Position numbers and translations under genes: made by a program
Shown here: positions 1 to 6,999 of the stretch, piece after piece
Position numbering within the stretch: the stretch's first letter is position 1
How the letters are laid out: each line of letters starts with the position of its first letter
The notes under the pieces: model-generated
Database searches by the model: none
Seen by the model: the letters and a program-made list of their open reading frames with translations, nothing else
What the model was told of the DNA's origin: nothing
Assembly (NCBI GenBank): GCA_028279875.1
Contig: JANQMU010000118.1
Location: 62,001-126,000 of the forward strand
Source: Rhizobiaceae bacterium
GTDB lineage: Bacteria > Pseudomonadota > Alphaproteobacteria > Rhizobiales > Rhizobiaceae
DNA length: 64,000 nt
Direction: 5' to 3'

Positions 1-190
1 AACCCTGGTCCTGCACCAGCCAGTACATGCCGAAGGAATAGGCCGGGATGATGCCGACCTTGATTTTCTCATTGGCGGCATGCGCCTTGCCGATGAAGAA
101 GTTCGGAGCCGCCAGCCCGACGGCGGCGGCGCCAGCCGTTCCCTTCAGCACCGAACGACGGCTGACCGGCTTCGTTTTCATGCTTGACAT
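1..190 (-). CDS. ABC transporter substrate-binding protein, N-terminal part (runs off the left edge)
   Basis: Only the first 63 residues are inside the window. They show a twin-arginine signal (S-R-R-S-V-L-K at residues 10-16), an alanine/glycine-rich hydrophobic stretch and a likely A-H-A cleavage site at residues 36-38, so Tat export to the periplasm is expected. The mature start (KIKVGIIPAY...) resembles the first beta strand of NitT/TauT-type solute-binding proteins that feed ABC importers of sulfonates, nitrate or similar small molecules; that family call is tentative from so few residues. An alternative start is the ATG at 181. The gene is divergent from the sulfatase at 470 and the shared intergenic region carries three operator-like palindromes, so it probably belongs to the same regulon and may import the sulfatase substrate. 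Confidence 0.75.
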   Translation of the reverse strand, partial: MSSMKTKPVSRRSVLKGTAGAAAVGLAAPNFFIGKAHAANEKIKVGIIPAYSFGMYWLVQDQG

Positions 191-272
191 CTAGTACCCT
201 CCCAGTTGTCGGTCCGCGCCCCGTATTGCGGGGTCGCGATACCCTTTCACCTCACATGCTTCTCCTCTGGAC

Positions 273-290
273 ATCTGAGTATCATCAGAA
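273..290. promoter_or_regulatory. Operator-like palindrome 1 (GntR candidate site)
   Basis: An 18-bp inverted repeat, ATCTGA-N6-TCAGAA, in the divergent promoter region between the solute-binding gene and the sulfatase. Its outer half-sites match the consensus TTCTGA-N6-TCAGAA shared by the sites at 340, 423, 2123 and 3144. It is the copy nearest the solute-binding gene. Binding by the GntR protein at 2240 is inferred from co-location only. Confidence 0.6.
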
Positions 291-339
291 TATATCACTT
301 GTCAAACGAGTTTTCCAGTCCTAATACGGGTTGGTCTTA

Positions 340-357
340 TTCTGATAATTTCCAGAT
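340..357. promoter_or_regulatory. Operator-like palindrome 2 (GntR candidate site)
   Basis: TTCTGATAATTTCCAGAT, a near-palindrome of the same 18-bp class. Its left half (TTCTGATAATT) is identical to that of the site at 3144 in front of the aldolase gene, although the flanking sequences differ. It is the middle one of three sites between the divergent genes. Confidence 0.6.
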
Positions 358-422
358 CGAAAGTCGAGGTTTTCGATTCTGGCCCCGGCGGGGCACGAAT
401 ACCGGCCGCCCGCCACGTCTAA

Positions 423-440
423 TTCTGGTGCGTATCAAAT
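423..440. promoter_or_regulatory. Operator-like palindrome 3 (GntR candidate site)
   Basis: TTCTGGTGCGTATCAAAT, which differs at only a few positions from TTCTGATACGTATCAAAA, the reverse complement of the site at 2123. It ends 29 bp before the sulfatase start codon, where a bound repressor would block transcription. Confidence 0.55.
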
Positions 441-469
441 CATCAAAAGCGCCGGATAAGGGAGATCCG

Positions 470-2011
470 ATGAACATCATTCTTATCCTCGTGGACAGCC
501 TCAACAAGGAAGCGCTCCGGATCTACAATCCGGAGACGGTCTGCCGGACACCCAATCTCGACGCCCTGGCTTCCAAATCAGTCGTCTTTGACAATCATTT
601 CATCGCCAGCCTGCCGTGTATGCCGGCGCGCCGCGAAATCTTCGCCGGCCGCAAGGAGTTCATGTGGCGTCCGTGGGGGCCGCTGGAGGTGTTCGATCCG
701 CGCCTCCCGCGCGAGGTGGAGAAGGCCGGTTACAACACGGCCATCGTCACCGACCACTATCATTACTGGGAGGAGACGGCGAACGGCTACATCCAGGCAT
801 TCATGTCATCGGAATTCATCCGCGGCCATGAATCGGACTTCCAGACGCTGCGCAGCAAGGATCCGGGTCCCAAATGGGTCGAAAAGATGTGTGAGTTCCG
901 TTCGCCGGACCACATGCGTCAATATTACGAGAACGTGAAGGATTTTAAGGGCGAGGAGGATTTCTTCCCGGCCAAGACATTTTCCGCGGCCGCCGACTGG
1001 CTGGACAAATATGCCGATCGCGGCCCGTTCTTTCTGCAGGTGGAAAATTTCGACGTGCACGAGCCATTCCACGTGCCCGAACCCTATGCCTCGATGTATA
1101 CCGACAGCGGCAGCGCCGACGAATTCAATATCTGGCCACCCTATCAGATGTATGACGATCTCGACGCATTCATGGCGCAAACGACGCCGGAGGAACTGGC
1201 GTTCCTCAAGTCACAATATCTCGGCAAGACGACGATGGTCGATACCTGGCTCGGCCATTTCATGACCAGGCTCGATGCGCTGGACCTGTGGGATGATACG
1301 CTGGTCATCTTCACCACGGATCACGGCCATGATCTCGGCCAGCGCGGTGTTTTCGGCAAGCAGTATCCCCATTATGACAGCCACGCCAATATTCCGATGA
1401 TCGTCTGGGACCCGCGCAATCGCGGGACAGACCGGCGGGCATCGGCGTTGACGCAGACCGTCGACATCTTCGCCACCGTGATCGAAGCGGCGGGCGCGAC
1501 GCCGCCGCCGGAAAACCGCCATTCGAAGAGCATTTTCCCGATCCTGGACGGCGCCGCCAGCGCACCGCGCGACACCATTCTCTACGGAACGTTCGGCCAG
1601 GGCGTGTGCATCACGGATGGCGAGTGGACTCTGTTCAAGTCACCGGTCGAAGGCGAACCGCTTTTTGCCTATTCGACCATGATCACCCAGCCGCTGATCG
1701 TCGACAACCCGGTCGACGGTCGCGTCGGCGCGATGCCGCCGCCGCCCGTCGGTCAGGACTATTATGATCCGACCATTCCCTATCCGCAGTGGAAGCTGCC
1801 GATCAATATCGACCCCCGCACCCGGGAGAATTTCCTGTTCAACCGCAAGGCCGATCCCGGGCAGACCGAAAACCTCTGGGACCGCGAGCCGGCCCGGCGC
1901 GACCAGATGCTGTCCATGTTGCGGGCCTGCCTGGACGAGGAAGGATATCCGGCCGAGCAATTGAAACGGCTGGGACTGGCGGACACGGAGACGCATGCCG
2001 GGCACGGCTGA
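470..2011 (+). CDS. Cytoplasmic sulfatase / phosphonate monoester hydrolase-like enzyme
   Basis: A 513-residue member of the alkaline-phosphatase/sulfatase superfamily, hydrolysing sulfate (or phosphonate/phosphate) esters. Visible landmarks are a metal-ligand Asp9 in the first strand (ILILVDS), the signature C50-M-P-A-R54 followed by F-A-G, in which Cys50 would be oxidised to the catalytic formylglycine, and a second metal site T-D284-H285-G-H-D. I start at the ATG at 470, preceded by AAGGGAGA, because the upstream extension of the reading frame back to 206 has no sulfatase similarity and would cover three operator sites. There is no signal peptide, so the enzyme acts in the cytoplasm and its substrate must be imported. 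Neighbours (regulator, aldolase, sugar kinase, solute-binding protein) suggest a sulfated sugar or polyol. The substrate is not known; the second active-site Asp of many sulfatases is Ser10 here. Confidence 0.85.
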   Translation: MNIILILVDSLNKEALRIYNPETVCRTPNLDALASKSVVFDNHFIASLPCMPARREIFAGRKEFMWRPWGPLEVFDPRLPREVEKAGYNTAIVTDHYHYWEETANGYIQAFMSSEFIRGHESDFQTLRSKDPGPKWVEKMCEFRSPDHMRQYYENVKDFKGEEDFFPAKTFSAAADWLDKYADRGPFFLQVENFDVHEPFHVPEPYASMYTDSGSADEFNIWPPYQMYDDLDAFMAQTTPEELAFLKSQYLGKTTMVDTWLGHFMTRLDALDLWDDTLVIFTTDHGHDLGQRGVFGKQYPHYDSHANIPMIVWDPRNRGTDRRASALTQTVDIFATVIEAAGATPPPENRHSKSIFPILDGAASAPRDTILYGTFGQGVCITDGEWTLFKSPVEGEPLFAYSTMITQPLIVDNPVDGRVGAMPPPPVGQDYYDPTIPYPQWKLPINIDPRTRENFLFNRKADPGQTENLWDREPARRDQMLSMLRACLDEEGYPAEQLKRLGLADTETHAGHG

Positions 2012-2122
2012 AGTACGGCCGGAGCGGCCGGCGGACGTCGCGCGCCGTTGACGACCATCGGTCGGGCATGGCCGGCGGCTCTGCGTGACGCTTGCGCGGA
2101 CACCGTCATCGGCCTATCATAC

Positions 2123-2140
2123 TTTTGATACGTATCAGAA
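2123..2140. promoter_or_regulatory. Operator-like palindrome 4 (autoregulatory site of the GntR gene)
   Basis: TTTTGATACGTATCAGAA, the most symmetric of the five sites: GATACGTATC is a perfect 10-bp palindrome and the flanks pair except for one position. It lies about 100 bp upstream of the regulator gene, consistent with autoregulation. The AT-rich sequence that follows (TTATAT) could be part of the promoter. Confidence 0.65.
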
Positions 2141-2239
2141 TTATATGTCCGGTGCGCTTGGGGGAGGACGGAAAAGGAGATCATTGGCGCGCCGCTGTGA
2201 ACAGCTCCGGTGATGACCGGACGCGGGAGCAAGATCGCC

Positions 2240-3100
2240 ATGTCCGTTCCGCACAAAACGCGCGGCCGCCCGCCCTTTGAAGTTGCCGACAACCGGGCCG
2301 CCCGGGCCTTTGCGGCCTTCGCAGAAACATGCCGGGTGGACCGCGGTTCGGCCATACCGCTTTGGGTGCAGCTCAAGACCTGCATGGAAGACGCGATTTG
2401 TGCCGGGGTGCTGGCCGAGGGCGCCCGGCTGCCGTCGGAACAGGGATTGTGCGACATCTTCTCCCTGTCCCGGCCGGTCATACGCGCGGCGCTGGCGAGC
2501 CTGGCGTCGGAAGGGCTCGTCGTCAAGGAGGCCCGTCGCGGCGTGTTCGTCGCCGCGCAACCGCCCAATGTCGGATTCCTGGCCACCACGTCGGGTGTGT
2601 TCGAGGACCTGACGGTCAAGGGCCACACCGTCGATGAAAGAACCTACACCTTCGGCCTGTTCAGGGCCGACGCCGATGAGCGGTGTGTCCTGAAGTTGCT
2701 TGAGGACCAGAAAACACTAAGAATCTTAAGAGTTTACAGTGTCGATCACAAACCGCTGACCCATACGCTGATCTCATTGCCGGGGCACCGGGTTCCGGGC
2801 ATGGAAAATCTCGACATCACCGGCCGGTCGATTTTCGAGACGATCCGCCTGAATTACGGGCTGCGCCCACAGCGCGCCGATCGATCGATCCGCTGTTCCG
2901 CCGTTTGCGCCGTGGTGGCAAAACGCATGGGAGTCGAAGCCGGTATGCCGATGCTGGACATCCGGTCCATCGCCTACGACCATGACGGAAATCCGCTGGA
3001 ATTCTACAGAGCTTTTTTCAACTCCAATGTCGCACCGCTGAGGTTTTCCACCGACGCTGCTTCGACCTTCGACAGCCTCGTCGACGCGTCCGGAGCCTGA
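2240..3100 (+). CDS. GntR-family transcriptional regulator with UTRA domain
   Basis: A 286-residue HutC-subfamily GntR regulator. Residues about 40-105 form the winged helix-turn-helix (L-P-S-E-Q-G-L-C-D-I-F, then S-R-P-V-I-R-A-A-L, then the G-L-V wing), and about 125-280 form the UTRA ligand-binding domain. Members of this subfamily usually repress a catabolic operon until a pathway intermediate binds. I chose the ATG at 2240, preceded by GGGAG; a GTG at 2210 in frame would add ten residues. It sits between the sulfatase and the aldolase-kinase pair, all on the same strand, and an 18-bp palindrome lies upstream of each of these units, so it is the obvious candidate for the cassette's regulator. 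The ligand is unknown. Confidence 0.9.
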   Translation: MSVPHKTRGRPPFEVADNRAARAFAAFAETCRVDRGSAIPLWVQLKTCMEDAICAGVLAEGARLPSEQGLCDIFSLSRPVIRAALASLASEGLVVKEARRGVFVAAQPPNVGFLATTSGVFEDLTVKGHTVDERTYTFGLFRADADERCVLKLLEDQKTLRILRVYSVDHKPLTHTLISLPGHRVPGMENLDITGRSIFETIRLNYGLRPQRADRSIRCSAVCAVVAKRMGVEAGMPMLDIRSIAYDHDGNPLEFYRAFFNSNVAPLRFSTDAASTFDSLVDASGA

Positions 3101-3143
3101 GCGCCGACGCCGTGCCCGGTATGGACAAGGGGTCAAAAATATG

Positions 3144-3161
3144 TTCTGATAATTACTAGAA
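3144..3161. promoter_or_regulatory. Operator-like palindrome 5 (in front of the aldolase-kinase operon)
   Basis: TTCTGATAATTACTAGAA, an 18-bp near-palindrome with the same TTCTGA...AGAA ends as the other four sites. It is 57 bp upstream of the aldolase start in an AT-rich stretch of otherwise GC-rich DNA, a position suited to repression. Confidence 0.65.
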
Positions 3162-3218
3162 TATGATTTGGCCATTCAGGCCGTTTGGTCAGCCTGAGGG
3201 CAGAGGGAGTATCGGTGC

Positions 3219-3875
3219 GTGGACCCACAGGAGCTTGAAAAGCGCGAGGCGATCATCGCCCATTGCGTGAAGATGAACCGGTCCGGCCTCAACCAGGGAA
3301 CGTCGGGCAACATCAGTATCCGGCATGGCGACGGTCTGCTGATCTCGCCGACCAGCCGGCCCTATGAGAGCCTCCATCCGCACGATATTGTCTATCTGGA
3401 ACTGGACGGTACGCCCCACGGCGACTGGCAGCCATCGTCGGAATGGCGCTTTCACCGGGATATCCTACGCAGCCGCACGGACACCAATGCGGTGGTCCAT
3501 GCCCACCCGGTCTACTGTACGACACTGGCGATCATGGAGCGGGAGATCCCACCGATCCACTACATGCTGTCGGTGTTTGGCGGGCCGAATATCCGCTGCG
3601 CGCCCTATGCGATCTACGGGTCGGAGCGACTGTCCGAACTCGCGCTGGACGCGTTACAGGACCGCAAGGCCTGCCTGTTGGCCCATCACGGCATGATCGT
3701 GACCGGGAGCAGCATCGAGCAGGCCTTCTGGCTGGCCGTGGAACTGGAGACCCTCGCCCGGCAATATTACGGATGCCTGCAACTGGGGGACCCGCCGCTG
3801 CTGAGCGAAAAGCAGATCCAGGATGTCATCGGCAAGCAGAACGGCTACGGCCTGACGGACGCACAAGAGGAGTAA
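3219..3875 (+). CDS. Class II aldolase / adducin-family protein (fuculose-phosphate-aldolase-like)
   Basis: A 218-residue zinc-dependent aldolase-fold protein. In the FucA/RhaD/AraD family such enzymes cleave or epimerise phosphorylated sugars, often giving dihydroxyacetone phosphate and an aldehyde. Family landmarks are present: G-T-S-G-N-I-S (residues 27-33, phosphate binding), Glu75 in S-S-E-W-R-F-H (catalytic acid/base), zinc ligands His94 and His96 (H-A-H-P) and a third His at 156/157 (A-H-H-G). The start is a GTG at 3219, chosen because AGAGGGAG lies nine bases upstream. The kinase gene begins six bases after the stop, so the two are co-transcribed and probably act in sequence: kinase first, aldolase second. 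The exact substrate cannot be read from the sequence. Confidence 0.85.
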   Translation: MDPQELEKREAIIAHCVKMNRSGLNQGTSGNISIRHGDGLLISPTSRPYESLHPHDIVYLELDGTPHGDWQPSSEWRFHRDILRSRTDTNAVVHAHPVYCTTLAIMEREIPPIHYMLSVFGGPNIRCAPYAIYGSERLSELALDALQDRKACLLAHHGMIVTGSSIEQAFWLAVELETLARQYYGCLQLGDPPLLSEKQIQDVIGKQNGYGLTDAQEE

Positions 3876-3881
3876 GCAAAC

Positions 3882-4829
3882 ATGCCGACCTACGCATTCA
3901 GCGCCGTCGGGTTCCTGGTTCTCGATGTCCTGTGCCGCCATGCCGACGAGATGCCGCCGAAGGGCGGTGCGACATTTGTCGACGAGATGCTGATGACCGT
4001 TGCCGGCACCGCCGGCGCGACGGCGGTCGATTGCGCGATCCTCGGACTGGACGGACAGATCGTCACGCAAGTCGGACGCGACGATATGGGCGATTTCCTG
4101 ATCGACAAGATGCGCGCCTTCGGACTGAACACCGACCAGGTCAGCCGCCACGCCTCCGTACAGACCTCCATGTCGATGCTGCCGATCAGCAGCGACGGCG
4201 CGCGATCGGCCTTCTTTGTGCCCGGAACCGCCGCGACCTTTTCGCTCGACGGGGCGGCAATGGACGCGGCGCTGGATGCCGACATCATCCATCTCGGCGG
4301 CACCGGGCTGCTGGAGGCGTTTGACGGGCCACCCTCCCTTGAACTTTTAAAGCGGGCCAGGGAACTGGGACGCACGACCGTCTTCGATCTGATCCTCGCC
4401 AATCCCGAAACGATCGCCAAGGTGGAGCCGCTGCTGCCTTATATCGACTATTTCGTGCCGTCGATCGAAGAGGCGGCGGCCATGGCCGGCATGCGCGAAC
4501 CCGCCGATGTCGCGCGATGGTTCAAGGCCCGCGGCGTCGGGAACGCGATCCTGACACTGGAGGGAGACGGCGCCTATGTCGATCCGGCCGACGGCGACCC
4601 GTTCACCTTGCCGGCGCATCGCATCGACGTGGTCGACACGACCGGCTGCGGCGACAGTTTCACTGCCGGGATCATCGTCGGGCTGTCCCATGGTTGGGAC
4701 GTACGCAAATGCGGGAAATTCGCGATGGCCGTGGCGGCGAGCGTCGCCCGCGGTCTCGGCTCGCAGGGCACGCTGAGCACGTTCGACGCGGCGGTGGAAG
4801 CGATGAACACCTGGCCGCTGCGTGACTGA
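3882..4829 (+). CDS. PfkB-family carbohydrate kinase
   Basis: A 315-residue ribokinase/PfkB-type kinase that would phosphorylate a sugar or sugar acid with ATP in the cytoplasm. The diagnostic second PfkB signature D-T-T-G-C-G-D-S-F-T-A-G is near residues 249-260, with the catalytic base being the Asp of GCGD. A glycine-rich segment (HLGGTGLLEAF) and the F-D-L-I-L-A-N strand fit the family core. It follows the aldolase gene by six bases with AGGAGT as ribosome binding site. Together with the aldolase and sulfatase it suggests desulfation, phosphorylation and aldol cleavage of an imported compound. A mobile-element-like repeat begins three bases after its stop codon. Confidence 0.87.
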   Translation: MPTYAFSAVGFLVLDVLCRHADEMPPKGGATFVDEMLMTVAGTAGATAVDCAILGLDGQIVTQVGRDDMGDFLIDKMRAFGLNTDQVSRHASVQTSMSMLPISSDGARSAFFVPGTAATFSLDGAAMDAALDADIIHLGGTGLLEAFDGPPSLELLKRARELGRTTVFDLILANPETIAKVEPLLPYIDYFVPSIEEAAAMAGMREPADVARWFKARGVGNAILTLEGDGAYVDPADGDPFTLPAHRIDVVDTTGCGDSFTAGIIVGLSHGWDVRKCGKFAMAVAASVARGLGSQGTLSTFDAAVEAMNTWPLRD

Positions 4830-4832
4830 TGT

Positions 4833-5105
4833 CTAGAGCGAGTTGTGTTTAGATTGGATCATTTGATGGCAGCAAATCGGTTCACTCGGCAAGGCGCGGC
4901 GCGCAGCGCGATGTGGTGCATCGGGCAAGCGGCGCAACGCAGCCGATGGGCCGATTTGCCGTCACCCTTCGGGCCGGGCGCTTTTGGCCCCTGGACGTCG
5001 TTGGCCTGCCCTTGTGGTGGGGAGGCACCACGGCGGGCAACCCGCCTCGCCAGAGACCAAAAGCACCTCGGTCAAATGAGCCAAGCTAAGAACAACTCGC
5101 TCTAG
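4833..5105. repeat. MITE-like element with 34-bp terminal inverted repeats
   Basis: The ends at 4833-4866 and 5072-5105 are inverted copies identical at 30 of 34 positions, both starting CTAGAGCGAGTTGT. The interior is also self-complementary: GCAAATCGG at 4872 pairs with CCGATTTGC at 4951, CTTTTGG at 4981 with CCAAAAG at 5057, and GTGGTG at 5014 with CACCAC at 5026. The whole 273-bp unit could fold into a long branched hairpin. No transposase is encoded. It separates the accessory sulfatase cassette from the core argS gene. I see no clear target-site duplication. It resembles dispersed non-autonomous repeats of rhizobial genomes, but no second copy is in this window. Confidence 0.7.
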
Positions 5106-5175
5106 GCAGCGTCCACCTGTCGCCGCTCCGACATCGCAGGACGATGTCGTCGGCGGTATGTCCCGGATGGAACAT

Positions 5176-6936
5176 ATGAATCTTTTCAAAGACTTTGAGA
5201 AGCGTGTTGTAAACGCACTTCAAACCCTGAAATGCGTTCAGGAAAACGCTGCCGAAATCAGTTTTGCGCGCGTCGGCGTCGAGCCGCCGCGCGACGCCAG
5301 CCATGGTGACATGTCGACCAATGCCGCGATGGTGCTGGCCAAGACCGTCGGGCTCAAGCCGCGGGCGCTGGCCGAAGAGATCGCACGGGTGCTTGAAAAC
5401 GACAGCGATATCGATTCGGTCACAGTCGCCGGTCCCGGGTTCATCAATCTGAAGCTGTCGCCGGGCTACTGGCAGACGATCCTGGCGGGCATCATCGAGG
5501 CGGGCGACCGGTACGGACGCAGTGATCTTGGTGACGGCCGGAAGGTCAATGTCGAATATGTTTCGGCCAATCCGACCGGTCCTATGCATGTCGGCCATTG
5601 CCGGGGCGCCGTCGTCGGTGACACGATCGCCAATCTGCTGGACTTCACCGGGCACGCGGTCACGCGTGAATACTATATCAACGACGCCGGTGTGCAGATC
5701 GATGCCCTGGCCCGGTCCGTCTATCTGCGTTACCGGCAGGCGTTGGGCGAAGATATCGGCGAGATACCGGCCGGCCTCTATCCGGGCTCCTATCTCGTTC
5801 CGGTGGGCAGGGCGCTGGCGGAGGAATTCGGTGAAACCCTGCGCGGCATGAAGGAAGACGACTGGCTGCCGGTTGTCAGGGAGCGTTCCATCGATGCGAT
5901 GATGGCGATGATCCGTGAGGATCTGGGGGCGCTCAATATCGTCCATGATGTGTTTTTCTCGGAGCGTCAGCTACACGCCGACAACCGCAAGCTGATCCGT
6001 GAGACAATCAATGATCTGACTTTCAAGGGCCACGTTTACCGGGGCAAGCTGCCGCCGCCGAAGGGACGGGTCTCGGAGGATTGGGAAGATCGCGAGCAGA
6101 CGCTGTTCAAATCGACAGCCGTCGGAGACGACCAGGACCGGCCGCTGATCAAATCTGACGGGTCCTACACCTATTTTGCCGCGGATGTGGCCTATTTCCG
6201 TGACAAATTCGCCCGTGGCTTCGACGAGATGATCTATGTTCTCGGTGCCGATCATGGCGGCTATGTGAAGCGCCTGGAAGCCGTTGCAAAGGCTGTCTCG
6301 GAAGGGCAGTCGAAACTGACGGTCCTGCTTTGCCAGCTGGTGAAGCTGTATCGCGACGGCGAGCCGGTCCGCATGTCGAAACGGGCGGGGGACTTCGTGA
6401 CCCTGCGCGACCTGGTCGACGAGGTCGGACGCGACCCGGTCCGGTTCATGATGATCTACCGCAAGAACTCCGAGCCGCTGGATTTCGATTTCGCCAAGGT
6501 GACCGAGCAGTCGAAGGACAATCCGGTCTTCTATGTCCAATATGCTCATGCGCGCTGTCATTCCGTGTTCCGGCAAGCGCGCGAAATGTTTCCCGATCTC
6601 GGTATTGATTCGGTCGATCTGGCACGAGAGGTCGCCGATCGCGTCACGCATGAGAGCGAAATCCAGCTTGTCGCCAAACTGGCGGCATTTCCGCGGGTCG
6701 TCGAGGCATCGGCGAAGTTCCGTGAGCCGCACAGAATCGCTTTTTATCTCTATGATGTCGCCAGCGCGTTCCATGCACACTGGAATAAAGGTAAAGATTC
6801 CGAGGCGTTACGCTTTATTAACCATAAAAACCCAGAATTGAGCCTAGCCAGGCTCGGGTTGGTGAAGGCTGTAGCATCGGTGTTGAAATCCGGATTGACC
6901 ATTACCGGGACCGACGCACCGTTTGAGATGCGCTAG
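5176..6936 (+). CDS. argS: Arginyl-tRNA synthetase
   Basis: A 586-residue class I aminoacyl-tRNA synthetase that charges tRNA-Arg in the cytoplasm. The N-terminal additional domain is followed by the HIGH-type motif H-V-G-H (about residue 138, in NPTGPMHVGH) and a KMSKS-type loop (V-R-M-S-K-R-A-G-D, about residue 398); the C-terminal DALR anticodon-binding domain ends the protein. I prefer the third in-frame ATG (5176, start MNLFKDF) because it matches the usual family start; ATGs at 5158 and 5167 are alternatives. It opens the conserved block argS, SPOR protein, nagZ, scpAB, tatABC. Confidence 0.97.
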   Translation: MNLFKDFEKRVVNALQTLKCVQENAAEISFARVGVEPPRDASHGDMSTNAAMVLAKTVGLKPRALAEEIARVLENDSDIDSVTVAGPGFINLKLSPGYWQTILAGIIEAGDRYGRSDLGDGRKVNVEYVSANPTGPMHVGHCRGAVVGDTIANLLDFTGHAVTREYYINDAGVQIDALARSVYLRYRQALGEDIGEIPAGLYPGSYLVPVGRALAEEFGETLRGMKEDDWLPVVRERSIDAMMAMIREDLGALNIVHDVFFSERQLHADNRKLIRETINDLTFKGHVYRGKLPPPKGRVSEDWEDREQTLFKSTAVGDDQDRPLIKSDGSYTYFAADVAYFRDKFARGFDEMIYVLGADHGGYVKRLEAVAKAVSEGQSKLTVLLCQLVKLYRDGEPVRMSKRAGDFVTLRDLVDEVGRDPVRFMMIYRKNSEPLDFDFAKVTEQSKDNPVFYVQYAHARCHSVFRQAREMFPDLGIDSVDLAREVADRVTHESEIQLVAKLAAFPRVVEASAKFREPHRIAFYLYDVASAFHAHWNKGKDSEALRFINHKNPELSLARLGLVKAVASVLKSGLTITGTDAPFEMR

Positions 6937-6999
6937 ATGTCACCTTTTGCCCACATTGTACTGGCATGTTTTAATGCTCTACGCATATGAGTGAACGGT

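Noticed and set aside
206..469. 88-codon upstream extension of the sulfatase frame
   Set aside because: It covers the promoter and three operator sites, has no family similarity, and a good ribosome binding site precedes the ATG at 470.
4845..5105. 86-codon reading frame inside the inverted-repeat element
   Set aside because: Its coding capacity follows from the self-complementary GC-rich repeat. It has no ribosome binding site or domain, and it ends inside the terminal repeat.
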